A DNA stretch of 64,000 nucleotides. Source: JBBDYH01 sp040901795. GTDB lineage: Bacteria; Planctomycetota; Planctomycetia; Pirellulales; JALHPA01. Positions 63,986-64,000 of the stretch are shown one piece after another. Made by a program: the position numbers and the translations under genes. The number at the start of each line of letters is the position of its first letter. Positions within the stretch are counted from its first letter, which is position 1. Below the pieces are notes generated by a model. The model had not been told where the DNA came from, did not search any database, and saw only the letters and a program-made list of their open reading frames with translations. The DNA lies in assembly GCA_040901795.1 (NCBI GenBank), contig JBBDYH010000064.1, positions 1 through 64,000 of the forward strand. Reading direction: 5' to 3'.

Positions 63986-64000
63986 GCTGCCTTGAGGTTC

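Overview
The window is a high-GC chromosomal stretch of a planctomycete, most likely from the Pirellulales and their relatives. The lineage call rests on protein families that are hallmarks of this group: a DUF1549/DUF1553 (planctomycete cytochrome) gene followed by a Tat-exported DUF1501 gene, a DUF1080 protein, small planctomycete-type lipoprotein and zinc-ribbon genes, and giant secreted or membrane proteins without familiar domains. The intergenic spacers are also rich in short palindromic repeats. No rRNA, tRNA, CRISPR array, prophage or insertion sequence was seen. A 10-base run of N at 24642-24651 marks a scaffold join.

Layout. 0.4-6.2 kb: a small zinc-binding protein, then a 1163-aa secreted transglutaminase / fibronectin / beta-lactamase fusion divergent from two metal-dependent amidohydrolases. 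6.3-9.7 kb: exported proteins of unknown role (carboxypeptidase-regulatory-like, small membrane, SIMPL). 9.9-13.5 kb: a three-gene minus-strand set of lactonase-like propeller, APH-fold kinase and a divergent enolase paralogue. 13.8-17.3 kb: DUF1080, GNAT, a Lys-rich DUF6496-like protein, DinB-like and alkaline-phosphatase-superfamily genes. 17.4-21.5 kb: a pyruvate:ferredoxin oxidoreductase split into two genes. 22.7-26.6 kb: two tandem secreted proteins with long Arg/Asp or Lys/Asp polyampholyte tracts followed by two PDZ domains. 27-31 kb: the DUF1549/DUF1553 + DUF1501 pair. 31.2-36 kb: a tiny basic protein, pentapeptide repeat, inositol-monophosphatase family, a candidate small RNA or attenuator, a BT1-like transporter and an apparent HPF/sigma-like fusion. 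36-47 kb: membrane proteins (YihY, MFS, DedA, DUF502, SLC13/TrkA-C, MMPL) and a HEPN gene with an overlapping partner. 47.7-58.4 kb: a two-gene operon encoding three homologous giant membrane-anchored units, two of them fused into one 2417-aa protein. 58.6-63.7 kb: a lipoprotein, then tyrA-purL-purQ, with a PurS-like domain on PurL.

How the parts fit. Housekeeping functions (purine and tyrosine synthesis, pyruvate oxidation) are interleaved with surface and export functions of unknown role. The observations most worth following are: the three-unit giant-protein operon with an internal signal-peptide relic; the polyampholyte-PDZ pair; the enolase paralogue with altered active-site positions beside a kinase and a lactonase-like gene; the HPF/sigma-like fusion; a promoter-to-terminator unit at about 32.96-33.15 kb; and a compound repeat (GGGTTC run plus palindrome) that separates the two subunit genes of one enzyme at two unrelated loci. 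Several repeats also supply the stop codon of the gene they abut. All functions are read from sequence by eye, and no database search was run.
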